Assembly: GCA_019912395.1 (NCBI GenBank)
Contig: JAIOIH010000014.1
Span: 142,800 to 206,799 of the forward strand
Direction of reading: 5' to 3'
DNA length: 64,000 nt
Origin: Flavobacteriales bacterium
GTDB lineage: Bacteria; Bacteroidota; Bacteroidia; Flavobacteriales_F; PHOS-HE28
The translations under genes and the position numbers were made by a program. Position 1 is the stretch's first letter, and each line of letters starts with the position of its first letter. This document shows, in pieces, positions 18,184 through 27,694 of the stretch. The notes beneath the pieces are model-generated. The model was not told the DNA's origin and made no database searches. It saw only the letters and a list, made by a program, of their open reading frames with translations.

Positions 18184-20727
18184 GTGCGCCGAACCGAGTT
18201 CCATATCCCCCTGGTGGTAGCGCTTGCCGCCCTTGTTGCGGCCTGCAACCCTACCAAACGGGTCCCTCAAGGGGAGTACCTCCTCGTGCGCAACATCGCA
18301 AAGTCCGATGCAAAAGACCTCTCCAACGAGGAATTGAGGAGCATTATCAAGCAGAAGCCCAACAACAAGGTGCTCGGGCAACGGCTCTACCTCCACTTCT
18401 ACAACCTGAGCGACCCGGAAAAGACCATTAGCCGCAAGGCCGAGGTCGATTCCATCTGCGCCGTGAAGAATGCGCGACGAGCGGAGAAAACGGAGGCCAA
18501 AAACGCCAAGCGCACGGCACGCGGCAAGGAACCGAAAAAGGTGAAGACGAAGGAATGTCCGCGCACGATCCGCGTGTGGTTGCGGGATGACGTGGGCGAA
18601 GCACCGGTGATCCTGGACAGTTCCCTGATCCTCCGGAGCGTGGACCAGCTAAGGCTCTATCTCGGAAAGGAAGGCTACTTCAATGCCAGCGTTTCCGACA
18701 CGGTGTACTTCAACCGGACCAAGCCCTTTTCGGGCAAGCGGGGCAAGCCCTATCACCAGCCCAAGGCCGAGGTGGAGTACCGCATATCCGCAGGACGGCC
18801 GTACACCCTCTGTACCGTGAACTGGTTCGTTGACGACCCCGCCATCGACAGCCTCGTGCGCAGTTCGTGGACCTCTTCGCTGCTCCAACCCGGTGCCCGC
18901 TTCGATGCGGACGTACTGGACAAGGAACGGAGCCGGATCACGGAAATGCTGCGCCGGAACGGATACCTCTTTTTCACCCGGGACCTCCTGCAGTACGTGG
19001 CCGACACCAGCGCGGGCAACCACGAGGTGGACGTGCAGCTCCGCTTCGAGCGGCCCTTGGCAAGGGGCAGGCGCGGCCTGGCCGGATCCCCGGAGGGAAC
19101 GGTCTACTTCGTGGAGGATATAACCGTGGACATGACCGCAAGGTCCCTATACCGCAAAGCCCTTCCATCCGATACGGTGGAATACAAGAATTACCTCTTC
19201 CTCTTCACCGGAAAAAGAGCGGCGTACCGTCCAAAGGCGTTGAGCAGCAGCATCTTGTTGAACCCCGGCGCGAAATTCAGCGAGATCACCAACGACCGCA
19301 CGTATCGCCGGCTTACCAACCTGCGCGTATTCGATCGGGTGGACATCACCTACGACACCACGCACACACGACGCACCAATTTGGCCGATTGCAGGATCAA
19401 CCTGGTGCCCAGTAAAAGACAGAGCCTCTCACTGGAGGGATATGGCACGAACCAGGGTGGGTTTCTGGGCACCTCCGTAAGCCTCAACTACCGGCACAAG
19501 AACCTGTTCCGCAGCATGGGCTCCATCGAGGCCCGCATAGCCTTGGGCTTGGAGGCACAGCAAAGCTTGGACGGAAAGGGTTCCGCTGATGATGCGGGCA
19601 CGAAGCTGGGGCGGGAGGTGCTCTTCAATACCGTTGAGCTCGGTCCGGAGGTCACCATCCGCTTTCCCCGCTTCCTCTTTCCTTTCTGGAACACCGATGA
19701 TCGCTGGCCGGGGACCTGGGGCAGGCGCACCGCGATAAACATGGTCTACAATTTCCAGCGGAGGCCGGATTATACCCGCACATTGGCCAAGATGAGCTTC
19801 GGCTACGAATGGAACAAGAGCCGGACCCTCTCCATGGCGCTCTATCCCGCCGAGGTGAACATCATCCGCATACCCTTGATCAGTGATGGCTTCCAGGATT
19901 TCATCCAAAACTCCAATGATGCCGTGTTGCGTGACAGCTATACGGACCACGTGATCGCGGGAGCGCGCGCCACCTTGACCCGCAATACCCAGGATGCCGC
20001 GCCTCATCAGCGGAACGTATTCCTGTGGAGGCCCACCGTGCAGACCTCCGGTAATTTATTGCGCTTGGTGAACGAGGCCTTCGGGCTGGAACAGCAGACG
20101 GACACGGCCGGAAACAGCTTCTACACCTTTGCCGGGGTACGCTTCGCCCAGTTCGTGAAGGTGGAGAACGACATACGCTTTTACCATAAGATCCATTCCA
20201 AGAGCAGCGTGGCCTTCCGCCTGGATGCCGGCGTGGGCATCCCTTACGGCAACCTCGAAGTGCTCCCCTTCGAAAGCAGCTTCTTCAGCGGGGGAGCCAA
20301 CGGGTTGCGGGCTTGGCGCGCCCGCTCCCTGGGTCCGGGCTCCTACAGCGCTCCGCTGGATGCCTATGATCGGGTGGGTGAGATACGCTTGGAAGGCAAC
20401 GCGGAATACCGGTTCAAGCTGATCGGCTACTTGGAGGGAGCGTTGTTCGTGGATATCGGGAACATCTGGGACCTGGAGGAGAATCCCGCCAAGCCCGGAA
20501 GCGGCTTCGAGCTTGGAAAGGTGCCCGGTGAGCTGGCCATCGGCACGGGCGTGGGTGCCCGCCTCAATTTCGACTTCTTTCTGGTCCGGTTCGACCTCGG
20601 GCTCCAGACCAAGGACCCGGGACTGCCCATGGGACAGCGTTGGCTCTTTCAGCCAAAAAACCCGGAGCTGACCACCAAACTGGGCCAGAAGCTCAATTTC
20701 AACTTGGGGATCGGATATCCTTTCTGA
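18184..20727 (+). CDS. tamL: TamL: lipid-anchored BamA/TamA-like outer-membrane protein
   Basis: 847 residues with a GTG start. A lipoprotein signal ends in LVAAC, giving lipidated Cys21. POTRA-like domains follow (about 25-370, e.g. RNIAKSDAKDLSNEELRSII and TYRRLTNLRVFDRVDITYD), then a C-terminal 16-strand Omp85 barrel ending LNFNLGIGYPF with a terminal Phe. The lipid anchor on an Omp85 protein is the mark of TamL, the Bacteroidota counterpart of TamA, which acts with TamB in outer-membrane assembly or lipid transfer. Divergent pairing with a TrmH-type methyltransferase is conserved. Residues about 105-125 form an unusual Lys/Arg-rich stretch. Confidence 0.88.
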   Translation: MRRTEFHIPLVVALAALVAACNPTKRVPQGEYLLVRNIAKSDAKDLSNEELRSIIKQKPNNKVLGQRLYLHFYNLSDPEKTISRKAEVDSICAVKNARRAEKTEAKNAKRTARGKEPKKVKTKECPRTIRVWLRDDVGEAPVILDSSLILRSVDQLRLYLGKEGYFNASVSDTVYFNRTKPFSGKRGKPYHQPKAEVEYRISAGRPYTLCTVNWFVDDPAIDSLVRSSWTSSLLQPGARFDADVLDKERSRITEMLRRNGYLFFTRDLLQYVADTSAGNHEVDVQLRFERPLARGRRGLAGSPEGTVYFVEDITVDMTARSLYRKALPSDTVEYKNYLFLFTGKRAAYRPKALSSSILLNPGAKFSEITNDRTYRRLTNLRVFDRVDITYDTTHTRRTNLADCRINLVPSKRQSLSLEGYGTNQGGFLGTSVSLNYRHKNLFRSMGSIEARIALGLEAQQSLDGKGSADDAGTKLGREVLFNTVELGPEVTIRFPRFLFPFWNTDDRWPGTWGRRTAINMVYNFQRRPDYTRTLAKMSFGYEWNKSRTLSMALYPAEVNIIRIPLISDGFQDFIQNSNDAVLRDSYTDHVIAGARATLTRNTQDAAPHQRNVFLWRPTVQTSGNLLRLVNEAFGLEQQTDTAGNSFYTFAGVRFAQFVKVENDIRFYHKIHSKSSVAFRLDAGVGIPYGNLEVLPFESSFFSGGANGLRAWRARSLGPGSYSAPLDAYDRVGEIRLEGNAEYRFKLIGYLEGALFVDIGNIWDLEENPAKPGSGFELGKVPGELAIGTGVGARLNFDFFLVRFDLGLQTKDPGLPMGQRWLFQPKNPELTTKLGQKLNFNLGIGYPF

Positions 20728-20932
20728 GCTGTAGAGGCCGGAGGATCCAACCAAAGAGGTACGAGAGCGCTCGTGATGGCCGGTAGTCCGGTGACTGGTG
20801 ACTGGAACCCATCTGCAGCAAGTATCTCCGGCACCATCCAGTCGCCTATCACCAACCACTGTTCACCTGTCAACTTATTTCAGGTCAGGACCTCGGCCTC
20901 CCCATTTCACGTTTCAGCTTTCCCCAAACTCC
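20728..20932. repeat. word-like repeats upstream of aldolase
   Basis: No gene. The stretch includes GGTGACTGGTGACTGG (20800-20815 region), CTATCACCAACCACTG and TTTCACGTTTCAGCTTTCC. The last resembles the CTTTCAG tract at 15745-15786, and the ATCACCAAC string is the complement of GTTGGTGAT at 15600. A TTTC in it (20912-20915) sits 17 nt before the -7 box at 20933. Confidence 0.55.
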
Positions 20933-20940
20933 TACCTTCG
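20933..20940 (+). promoter_or_regulatory. putative promoter -7 box (TACCTTCG) with TTTC -33
   Basis: TACCTTCG with TTTC at 20912-20915 (17-nt spacer) is one of the better promoter matches of the window. It is 25 nt upstream of the aldolase ATG at 20966, giving a short leader. Confidence 0.55.
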
Positions 20941-20965
20941 CGGCCAAATCCTACCGGACAGAGCC

Positions 20966-22039
20966 ATGACCACCTTGAACACGGGAAAATTGACCGAGCT
21001 ATTGGGCGCCGATGCCGACTCACTGTTGGGGCACACCTGCAAGACCATTGAAAAAGCCCAGCTGAACCTGCCCGGACCTGATTTCGTGGACCGTTCCTTC
21101 GCACTGAGCAACCGTTCGCCACAAGTGTTGCGCAGTATTCAGGCCCTGTACGGCAATGGCCGCTTGGCCAACACGGGCTACATGAGCATCCTTCCGGTGG
21201 ACCAAGGCATTGAGCACAGCGGAGGCGCGAGCTTCGCCCCGAACCCGATCTACTTCGACGGGGACAAGATCGTGGAACTGGCCCTGGAAGGCGGATGCAA
21301 TGCGGTAGCCTCCACTTTCGGTGTGCTCGGCAGCGTGGCCCGGAAATATGCCCACAAGATCCCCTTCATCGTAAAGATCAACCACAACGAACTGATGACC
21401 CTGCCGAACGCGTTCGACCAGGTGATGTTCGGCACCGTGGAAAGCGCATGGGACATGGGTGCCGTGGCCGTTGGGGCGACCATCTATTTCGGCAGTGAGG
21501 AAAGCTCCCGCCAGATCACCGAGGTGGCTGAAGCATTCCAGTATGCGCACGAACTCGGAATGGCCACCGTACTATGGTGCTACCTGCGCAACCCGGGCTT
21601 CAAGAAGGACGGCACGGACCATCATACGGCCGCCGACCTCACCGCACAGGCCAACCACTTGGGCGTCACCATTCAGGCGGATATCATCAAACAGAAATTG
21701 CCTGAGACCAATGGTGGTTACACGGCGATGGGGAGCAGCTACGGCAAGACGCACAAGAAGGTGTACAGCGACCTCACAACGGACCACCCGATAGATCTGT
21801 GCCGCTACCAAGTGGCCAACTGTTACATGGGCCGCATCGGGCTCATCAATAGCGGCGGTGCCAGCAGCGGTGCAAGCGACATGGCCGAGGCGGTGCGCAC
21901 GGCGGTGATCAACAAGCGTGCGGGTGGTCAGGGCCTGATCAGCGGTCGCAAGGCTTTCCAGCGTCCCCTGAAGGAGGGCGTGCAGCTGCTGAACGCCATC
22001 CAGGACGTGTACCTGAACAAGATGGTGACGATCGCATAG
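20966..22039 (+). CDS. fbaB: class I fructose-bisphosphate aldolase (FbaB/DhnA type)
   Basis: 357 residues. The protein shows the archaeal/DhnA-type class I aldolase landmarks: [11 protein letters not shown] near the N-terminus, the active-site region [25 protein letters not shown] and the late INSGGASSG phosphate-binding loop. It cleaves fructose-1,6-bisphosphate through a Schiff-base Lys, without metal, and would serve glycolysis and gluconeogenesis together with pfkA at 35.4 kb. The ATG at 20966 is chosen because a promoter box lies just upstream; the 56 residues of the longer frame are repeat-derived. It is followed by accD. Confidence 0.92.
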   Translation: MTTLNTGKLTELLGADADSLLGHTCKTIEKAQLNLPGPDFVDRSFALSNRSPQVLRSIQALYGNGRLANTGYMSILPVDQGIEHSGGASFAPNPIYFDGDKIVELALEGGCNAVASTFGVLGSVARKYAHKIPFIVKINHNELMTLPNAFDQVMFGTVESAWDMGAVAVGATIYFGSEESSRQITEVAEAFQYAHELGMATVLWCYLRNPGFKKDGTDHHTAADLTAQANHLGVTIQADIIKQKLPETNGGYTAMGSSYGKTHKKVYSDLTTDHPIDLCRYQVANCYMGRIGLINSGGASSGASDMAEAVRTAVINKRAGGQGLISGRKAFQRPLKEGVQLLNAIQDVYLNKMVTIA

Positions 22040-22132
22040 GTCAAACTTCCCCATGCCCTGGATCAGGTGGCCTCGCACGGCATGTCTTCGGCAGGGAAAC
22101 TCCCGATAGCGGCCAAGGAAGGAAGTAGATCG

Positions 22133-22140
22133 TAACTTCG
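22133..22140 (+). promoter_or_regulatory. putative -7 promoter box (TAACTTCG)
   Basis: TAACTTCG lies 18 nt before the accD ATG at 22159 and fits the local -7 pattern. No clear -33 element was found. Confidence 0.45.
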
Positions 22141-22158
22141 TTTGATCAAACAACGCTC

Positions 22159-23004
22159 ATGGGTTGGTTCACACGCGTCAAGGAAGGCATCACCACGGCT
22201 ACCGAAGAGAAGAAGGAGACCCCCGAGGGCCTCTGGTACAAGTGCCCCGAGTGCTCGGAGATCATGACCTCGGCCGATCATGCCAAGAACCTCTGGGTCT
22301 GTGCCAAGTGCCAGCACCATGAACGCATTGGCAGTGCGGAGTACTTCAGCATTCTCTTCGATGAGAACAAATTCAAGGAGATCGGGGCCAACCTGATCGC
22401 AGGCGACCCGCTTCAGTTCGAGGACACCAAAAAGTACGTGGACCGCTTGACCAAAACGCGTCAGACCACCGGCCTGAACGATGCGTTGCGTGCAGCCTAT
22501 GGCAAACTGAACAAGCAGCAGATCGTGATCGCCTGCATGGATTTCCGCTTCATCGGCGGCAGCATGGGCAGCGTGGTGGGCGAAAAGATCGCCATGGCCG
22601 CCGATACCGCGATGCGTCGCAAGTGTCCGTTGGTCATCATCAGCAAGAGCGGTGGTGCCCGCATGATGGAGGCCGGCTTCAGCTTGATGCAGATGGCCAA
22701 GACCAGCGCCAAGCTCAGCCTGCTCGCCAAGAAGGGCCTACCCTACATCAGCATCCTCACCGACCCCACAACGGGCGGGGTCACCGCCAGTTTCGCCATG
22801 CTGGGCGACCTGAACATCGCTGAGCCGAAGGCCCTCGTGGCCTTCGCCGGTCCCCGCGTGGTGCGCGAAACCATCGGCCACGACCTGCCGCCGGGCTTCC
22901 AGACCAGCGAATTCGTACTGGAGCACGGTTTCCTGGACCTCATCGTGGAACGCAAGGACCTGCGGGAAAAGCTGGCGCAGCTCACGTTGATGTTCCGGTC
23001 CTGA
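22159..23004 (+). CDS. accD: acetyl-CoA carboxylase carboxyltransferase beta subunit
   Basis: 281 residues. The N-terminal four-Cys zinc ribbon ([10 protein letters not shown] ... [11 protein letters not shown], about 27-55) and the crotonase-like carboxyltransferase core ([58 protein letters not shown]) identify AccD. With AccA it transfers the carboxyl group from biotin to acetyl-CoA to make malonyl-CoA for fatty acids, and also the extender expected by the PKS at 44.1 kb. Length is normal for the family. Aldolase-accD adjacency is common in this phylum. Confidence 0.97.
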   Translation: MGWFTRVKEGITTATEEKKETPEGLWYKCPECSEIMTSADHAKNLWVCAKCQHHERIGSAEYFSILFDENKFKEIGANLIAGDPLQFEDTKKYVDRLTKTRQTTGLNDALRAAYGKLNKQQIVIACMDFRFIGGSMGSVVGEKIAMAADTAMRRKCPLVIISKSGGARMMEAGFSLMQMAKTSAKLSLLAKKGLPYISILTDPTTGGVTASFAMLGDLNIAEPKALVAFAGPRVVRETIGHDLPPGFQTSEFVLEHGFLDLIVERKDLREKLAQLTLMFRS

Positions 23005-23110
23005 GCGGGTCAGTTCCCGGTTGTCCGTTGCCAGTTGTCAAGGTTGTTCGCTGGTTCAGTGGTTCAGCGACCCATTATCCGCCCCCTGATCGCCTTGGGC
23101 CAACGATGTG
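23005..23110. repeat. word-like GTT/CAGT repeat tract
   Basis: Right after accD, about 23008-23075 is built from variants of GGTTGTCCGTTGCCAGTTGTC and GCTGGTTCAGTGGTTCAGCG. The texture matches the other word-like spacers but the words differ. The rest up to the promoter at 23162 shows nothing recognisable. Confidence 0.5.
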
Positions 23111-23161
23111 GAGATCCTATGGGGTTCGATGGGATTTCCTGAGAACTGAACCAAAAACCCG

Positions 23162-23169
23162 TACATTCG
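23162..23169 (+). promoter_or_regulatory. putative rpsO -7 promoter box (TACATTCG)
   Basis: TACATTCG lies 51 nt before the rpsO ATG, so this gene has a longer leader than most here. TTTC at 23135-23138 is 23 nt upstream, a loose -33 candidate. Confidence 0.45.
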
Positions 23170-23179
23170 CGCCCTCAAA

Positions 23180-23194
23180 CCGCCAAACGGGCGG
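23180..23194 (+). promoter_or_regulatory. possible rpsO leader hairpin
   Basis: CCGCC (23180-23184) can pair with GGCGG (23190-23194) around a 5-nt loop in the presumed rpsO leader. S15 represses its own mRNA through leader structures in several bacteria, so this is a candidate operator, but the hairpin is short and unproven. Confidence 0.25.
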
Positions 23195-23220
23195 CAATCA
23201 AGAGGAAGACACATACGACC

Positions 23221-23490
23221 ATGATCGCTACGAAAGAGGTAAAGCAGGAGATCTTCAAGACCCACGGTGGCAGCGCCACGAACACCGGCAGCGCTGAAGG
23301 GCAGATCGCCCTTTTCACCCAGCGCATCGACCACCTTACCGAGCACTTGAAAGCCAACAAGAAGGACCACCGGACCGAGAACGCGCTCTTGAGCCTAGTG
23401 GGCAAGCGCAAGCAGCTTCTGGGCTACTTGAAAACGCACGAGATCGAGCGCTACCGTGCCATCATCGCCAAGCTCGGGCTACGCAAGTGA
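23221..23490 (+). CDS. rpsO: 30S ribosomal protein S15
   Basis: 89 residues, the standard length for bacterial S15. Typical segments are GSAEGQIALFTQRIDHLTEHLKANKKDHRTENALLSLVGKRKQLLGYL and the end RYRAIIAKLGLRK, here read in parts. S15 binds the central domain of 16S rRNA early in 30S assembly. The gene precedes pnp, the classic rpsO-pnp pair, with a terminator hairpin between them. Confidence 0.97.
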   Translation: MIATKEVKQEIFKTHGGSATNTGSAEGQIALFTQRIDHLTEHLKANKKDHRTENALLSLVGKRKQLLGYLKTHEIERYRAIIAKLGLRK

Positions 23491-23542
23491 TCACCGTGCA
23501 GGCCCCAAGGGCCGAGACACGCACAACATATTGACCAGCGAT

Positions 23543-23573
23543 AAGGGCGATCGTCAGGGACGGTCGCCCTTTT
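23543..23573 (+). terminator. intrinsic terminator after rpsO
   Basis: A 13-bp stem (23543-23555 with 23559-23571, one G-U pair) around a 3-nt loop AGG, followed by TT. It is strong enough to end or attenuate rpsO transcription before pnp. Confidence 0.75.
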
Positions 23574-23622
23574 CGTACCTCCGGGAAAATCGTGCGACTG
23601 AAAGAGAAAATCAACCAAAAAC

Positions 23623-25875
23623 ATGGCGCGAAGGGCGCGCCCGAAGAAGATGAAACCAACAGGAATAAAAAAGACCATCGACCTCGGCGGTGGCAGGACC
23701 ATCAGCCTGGAGACGGGCATCCTCGCCAAACAGGCCGACGGCAGCGTGACCGTCCGTTGCGGCGACACCATCATTTTGGCCACCGTGGTGGCGACGAAGG
23801 AGGCCCGCGAGGGCATCGACTTTCTGCCCTTGCAGGTGGAATACCGCGAGAAATACAGCGCCGCCGGACGTTTCCCCGGAGGCTTCTTCAAACGGGAGAA
23901 CCGCCCCAGTGATGGAGAGGTGCTGGTGAGCCGCCTTGTGGACCGCGCCTTGCGCCCGCTCTTCAACGACGACTTCCACGGCGACACCCAGGTGCAGATC
24001 TCCTTGATGAGCACCGACAAGCAGAACCCCAGCGACGCACTGGCCTGCCTCGCCGCTTCCGCCGCCATCGCCGTGAGCGACATCCCCTTCAACGGGCCGG
24101 TGAGCGAAGTGCGCATCATCCGCAACAACGGCACATGGACCGTGAACCCCACCTTCCAAGAGATGGAAGGCGCGGACATCGACCTGATCGTGGCCGGCAC
24201 CGCCAGCGACGTATTGATGGTGGAAGGCGAAATGCTCGAGGTGAGCGAGGCCGACATGATCGAGGGCATCAAGACCGCACACACTGCCATCAAGGACCAG
24301 TGCCGCGTGATCAATGAACTCGCTGCCGACGTGCCCAAGAGCCACACCAAGCGCACCTACGACCACGAGGAGAACGATGCCGAACTGGAAAAGGCGATCT
24401 ACGACGCCACTTTCCAGAAGTACTATGACATCGCCTTGCAGGCCAGTGCCAAGGAGGTGCGAAGTGAGGCCTTCAACAAGGCGAAGGAGGACTTCCTTGC
24501 CAACCTCACCGACGAGCAGAAGGCAAAGAAGGCCATGCTTGCCCGCTACTTCAAGAAGGCCCAGAAAGCCGCAGTGCGTCGCGTGGTACTGGAGAAGGGG
24601 ATCCGATTGGACGGCCGCAAGACCGATGAGATCCGCCCCATCTGGAGCGAGGTGGACGTCTTGCCCGGCACGCACGGCAGCGCCATCTTCACCCGTGGTG
24701 AAACACAGGCCATCAACCTGGTAACGCTCGGTTCCAAGATGGACCAGCAGACCGTGGACACCGCGCTGGTGAAGCGCAGCGATACCTTTATGCTTCACTA
24801 CAATTTCCCCAGCTTTTCCGTTGGCGAAGTGCGTCCCATCCGCGGCCCCGGCCGGCGGGAGATCGGGCACGGCAACCTCGCCCTGCGCGCCCTGAAGCCG
24901 ATGATCCCCACCGGGACCGACAACCCGTACACCATCCGCCTGAACTGCGACATCCTGGAGAGCAATGGCTCCAGCTCCATGGCCACCGTGTGCTCCGGCA
25001 CGCTTGCCCTGATGGATGCCGGCATCCAGATCAAGGCTCCCGTGAGCGGCATCGCCATGGGCATGATCAGCGACCCCGACGGGAAGTACGCCATCCTCAG
25101 CGACATCCTCGGCGACGAGGACCACTTGGGCGATATGGATTTCAAGGTGACAGGCACCGAGAAGGGCATCACCGCTACCCAGATGGACATGAAGGTGGAC
25201 GGCCTTAGCTATGAGGTGCTCGCCAAGGCATTGGAGCAGGCCCGCGTCGGCCGCCTGCACATCCTCGGTGAGATGATGAAGACCATGGCGAAGCCGAACG
25301 CGGACTACAAGGAGCACGCGCCTCGCATCGTGAGCATCGAGATCCCCAAGGAGAGCATCGGACCCGTGATCGGACCTGGTGGCCGCGTGATCCAGGAGAT
25401 CCAGGCCGAGACCCAGACCACCATCGTCCTCGACGAAGTGGACGGCATGGGCCAAGTGCAGATCATGAGCGAGAACAAGGCCGGCATCGAAGCCGCCCTC
25501 GCCCGCATCAAGGCCATCGCCTTCCCGCCCACGGCCGAGATCGGCGTTACCTACAAGGGCAAGGTGAAGACCATCATGCCGTACGGTGCCTTCGTGGAGA
25601 TCTTCCCCGGCACGGACGGCCTCCTGCACGTGAGCGAGCTAGACTGGAAGCGCGTGGAGAATGTGGAGGATGTGCTGAAGGAAGGTGAGATGATCGAATT
25701 CCAAGTGGTGGGCAAGGACCCCCGCACCGGTAAGCTGAAGCTGAGCCGCAAGGTGCTGCTGCCCAAGCCCGAAGGCTACGTGGAGCGTGAACCGGCCATG
25801 GAAGGTGATCGCCGCGACCGAGGCGATCGTCCCCGTCGGGAATCCCGCGACCGCGGACCTAGGCGCGAAAACTGA
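23623..25875 (+). CDS. pnp: polynucleotide phosphorylase
   Basis: 750 residues from the ATG at 23623; an in-frame ATG at 23650 would give 741 and an equally plausible start. Two RNase PH domains are visible (SGRFPGGF-like [35 protein letters not shown]), then a KH domain ([16 protein letters not shown]) and an S1 domain ([30 protein letters not shown] read in parts). A short Arg/Asp-rich tail ends the protein. PNPase degrades RNA 3' to 5' by phosphorolysis. It follows rpsO and is closed by a hairpin at 25897. Confidence 0.97.
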   Translation: MARRARPKKMKPTGIKKTIDLGGGRTISLETGILAKQADGSVTVRCGDTIILATVVATKEAREGIDFLPLQVEYREKYSAAGRFPGGFFKRENRPSDGEVLVSRLVDRALRPLFNDDFHGDTQVQISLMSTDKQNPSDALACLAASAAIAVSDIPFNGPVSEVRIIRNNGTWTVNPTFQEMEGADIDLIVAGTASDVLMVEGEMLEVSEADMIEGIKTAHTAIKDQCRVINELAADVPKSHTKRTYDHEENDAELEKAIYDATFQKYYDIALQASAKEVRSEAFNKAKEDFLANLTDEQKAKKAMLARYFKKAQKAAVRRVVLEKGIRLDGRKTDEIRPIWSEVDVLPGTHGSAIFTRGETQAINLVTLGSKMDQQTVDTALVKRSDTFMLHYNFPSFSVGEVRPIRGPGRREIGHGNLALRALKPMIPTGTDNPYTIRLNCDILESNGSSSMATVCSGTLALMDAGIQIKAPVSGIAMGMISDPDGKYAILSDILGDEDHLGDMDFKVTGTEKGITATQMDMKVDGLSYEVLAKALEQARVGRLHILGEMMKTMAKPNADYKEHAPRIVSIEIPKESIGPVIGPGGRVIQEIQAETQTTIVLDEVDGMGQVQIMSENKAGIEAALARIKAIAFPPTAEIGVTYKGKVKTIMPYGAFVEIFPGTDGLLHVSELDWKRVENVEDVLKEGEMIEFQVVGKDPRTGKLKLSRKVLLPKPEGYVEREPAMEGDRRDRGDRPRRESRDRGPRREN

Positions 25876-25896
25876 TCGCGATCCAAGGATCATAGG

Positions 25897-25933
25897 GCAG
25901 GGGCCGTCTCGCAAGAGGCGGCCCCTGCTGCTT
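25897..25933 (+). terminator. intrinsic terminator after pnp
   Basis: A 14-bp stem (25897-25910 with 25915-25928, one G-U) with a stable GCAA tetraloop, 22 nt after the pnp stop. The following T-tract is weak (TGCTTTC). Confidence 0.7.
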
Positions 25934-26053
25934 TCCGTGCCTTGCGACCATTGAAGCCCCAGGCATGGAACGCCCCGGGGCGTAACCGCAGCACACACAT
26001 CCCCGTTGAACCGCATCGATCCACCGAAACGATCACCGGGTACCATGGCAAGA

Positions 26054-26923
26054 ATGCGTCAACTAAAGATCTCCAAGCAGGTCACCAACCGCGACACACC
26101 GTCGCTGGATAAATACCTGACCGAGATCGGCAAGGTGAAATTGATCACCGCCCAGGAGGAGGTGGAGCTTGCCCGAAAGATCAAAAAGGGCGACAACGAT
26201 GCCTTGGAGGCATTGTGCAAGGCCAATCTGCGGTTCGTCGTTTCCGTCGCCAAGCAGTACCAGGGCCAGGGCCTCACGCTTCCGGACCTGATCAGCGAAG
26301 GCAATCTCGGGCTGATCAAGGCCGCCGGCAGGTTCGATGAGACCCGCGGATTCAAGTTCATCAGCTATGCGGTTTGGTGGATCCGCCAGCAGATCCTGCA
26401 AAGCTTGGCCGAACAGGCCCGCATCGTGCGCCTTCCATTGAACAAGATCGGATCGATCAACAAGATCAACAAGGCCTTTGCACGCTTGGAACAGGAGCAT
26501 GAACGGGCCCCCACGGCGGCCGAACTTGCCGAAACGCTGGAAATGACCCTTGACGAGGTGAAGACCAGCATGAGCAATACGGGCAGGCACCTCAGCATGG
26601 ATGCCCCCTTGCGCGACGATGGCGACAGCGGCACCATGCACGACCTGATGAAGAATGATGACCTGCCCGATCCGATGGAATCCCTCCTGACCGATAGTCT
26701 GCGGTCCGAGATCGAGCGGTCACTGGAAACTCTTACCGGTCGCGAGAGCGATGTGATCCGGCTGTATTTCGGCCTGGCCGGCAACACACCGCACACCTTG
26801 GAGGAGATCGGGCGGAAATTCGACCTCACCCGCGAACGAGTGCGCCAGATCAAGGAAAAAGCCATCCGACGCCTCAAGCAGGCCGGAAGAGGGCGCGCCT
26901 TGCGCATCTACCTCTCCGAGTGA
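26054..26923 (+). CDS. rpoD: primary RNA polymerase sigma factor, Bacteroidota RpoD type
   Basis: 289 residues from the ATG at 26054, which gives the characteristic start [14 protein letters not shown] of Bacteroidota RpoD; an ATG at 26045 and a GTG upstream are less likely. Region 1.1 is absent, as usual in this phylum. Region 2 ([31 protein letters not shown]), region 3 and region 4.2 ([27 protein letters not shown]) are all present. It should recognise the TAnnTTTG-type -7 and TTTG -33 promoters noted in this window. Position after rpsO-pnp is conserved. Confidence 0.96.
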   Translation: MRQLKISKQVTNRDTPSLDKYLTEIGKVKLITAQEEVELARKIKKGDNDALEALCKANLRFVVSVAKQYQGQGLTLPDLISEGNLGLIKAAGRFDETRGFKFISYAVWWIRQQILQSLAEQARIVRLPLNKIGSINKINKAFARLEQEHERAPTAAELAETLEMTLDEVKTSMSNTGRHLSMDAPLRDDGDSGTMHDLMKNDDLPDPMESLLTDSLRSEIERSLETLTGRESDVIRLYFGLAGNTPHTLEEIGRKFDLTRERVRQIKEKAIRRLKQAGRGRALRIYLSE

Positions 26924-26942
26924 GACCGATCGGAACCAAATT

Positions 26943-26974
26943 GGACAGGCCGCCCCGAGAAGGCGGCCTTGTCC
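26943..26974 (+). terminator. terminator-like hairpin after rpoD
   Basis: GGACA-GGCCGCC (26943-26954) pairs with GGCGGCCTTGTCC (26962-26974) with one bulge and a 7-nt loop, 19 nt after the rpoD stop. There is no T-run. Confidence 0.55.
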
Positions 26975-26982
26975 GTTCGGGC

Positions 26983-26990
26983 TAACTTTG
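26983..26990 (+). promoter_or_regulatory. -7 promoter box (TAACTTTG) next to rpe start
   Basis: TAACTTTG is a perfect TAnnTTTG match and ends only 6 nt before the rpe ATG at 26997. Since transcription starts about 5-8 nt after this box, the mRNA would begin at or near the ATG, i.e. leaderless. No good -33 motif lies at normal spacing. Confidence 0.6.
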
Positions 26991-26996
26991 CCATCC

Positions 26997-27650
26997 ATGG
27001 CCCACATCATCGCCCCTTCCCTGCTTTCCGCCAATTTCGCCGACCTGAAAAGTGCCGTGGAACTAGTGGATGGCAGCCCTGCTCCTTGGCTGCACCTCGA
27101 TGTGATGGACGGTGTGTTCGTGCCCAACATCAGCTTTGGCTTCCCCGTGATCAAGGCCATTCGGCCCCTGACAAAGAAGGTCTTCGATGTGCATTTGATG
27201 ATCGTGGACCCCGATCCCTACATCACCGCCTTTCGTGATGCAGGTGCGGATCGGCTCACCGTACACTACGAGACCTGCAACCACCTGCATCGCACCATCC
27301 AGGCCATCAAAGCTGCCGGCATGAAGGCGGGCGTGGCCATCAACCCGCATACGCCGGTCCATCTGCTGGCGGATATCCTTGCCGACCTGGACCAAGTGTG
27401 CTTGATGAGCGTGAACCCGGGCTTCGGTGGGCAACGTTTCATTCCCGGCACCTACCGCAAATTGAATGCATTGCGGGAACTCCGCAACGTGCATGGATCA
27501 TCGCTGCTGATTGAGGTGGACGGCGGGGTGTCCGAACAGAACGTGGCCGATCTGGCCGGTCATGGAGCGGATGTGCTCGTGGCCGGCAACAGCGTTTTCA
27601 ATGCACCCGATCCAGCTGCGGCGATCAGGACCTTGAGCGCGGATATCTGA
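26997..27650 (+). CDS. rpe: ribulose-phosphate 3-epimerase
   Basis: 217 residues, TIM barrel. Signature segments: IAPSLLSANFADL, LHLDVMDGVFVPNISFG (metal His and catalytic Asp), HLMIVDP, MSVNPGFGGQRFIP and IEVDGGVSEQN. It interconverts ribulose-5-phosphate and xylulose-5-phosphate in the pentose phosphate pathway, in the cytosol. The ATG at 26997 is preferred over the TTG at 26988 because the -7 box overlaps the latter. Confidence 0.96.
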   Translation: MAHIIAPSLLSANFADLKSAVELVDGSPAPWLHLDVMDGVFVPNISFGFPVIKAIRPLTKKVFDVHLMIVDPDPYITAFRDAGADRLTVHYETCNHLHRTIQAIKAAGMKAGVAINPHTPVHLLADILADLDQVCLMSVNPGFGGQRFIPGTYRKLNALRELRNVHGSSLLIEVDGGVSEQNVADLAGHGADVLVAGNSVFNAPDPAAAIRTLSADI

Positions 27651-27682
27651 TCTGGACCGGGCTGCCATATTGGGGAACCCCT

Positions 27683-27690
27683 TACCTTCG
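27683..27690 (+). promoter_or_regulatory. -7 promoter box (TACCTTCG) 4 nt before start codon
   Basis: TACCTTCG leaves just 4 nt to the ATG at 27695, so the transcript of the metalloprotease gene is probably leaderless. No -33 element at normal spacing was found. Confidence 0.5.
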
Positions 27691-27694
27691 CTTA

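Noticed and set aside
23611-25629. A 672-codon open frame antisense to pnp
   Set aside because: It mirrors the codon bias of pnp, has no recognisable domain, and pnp is certain on the other strand.
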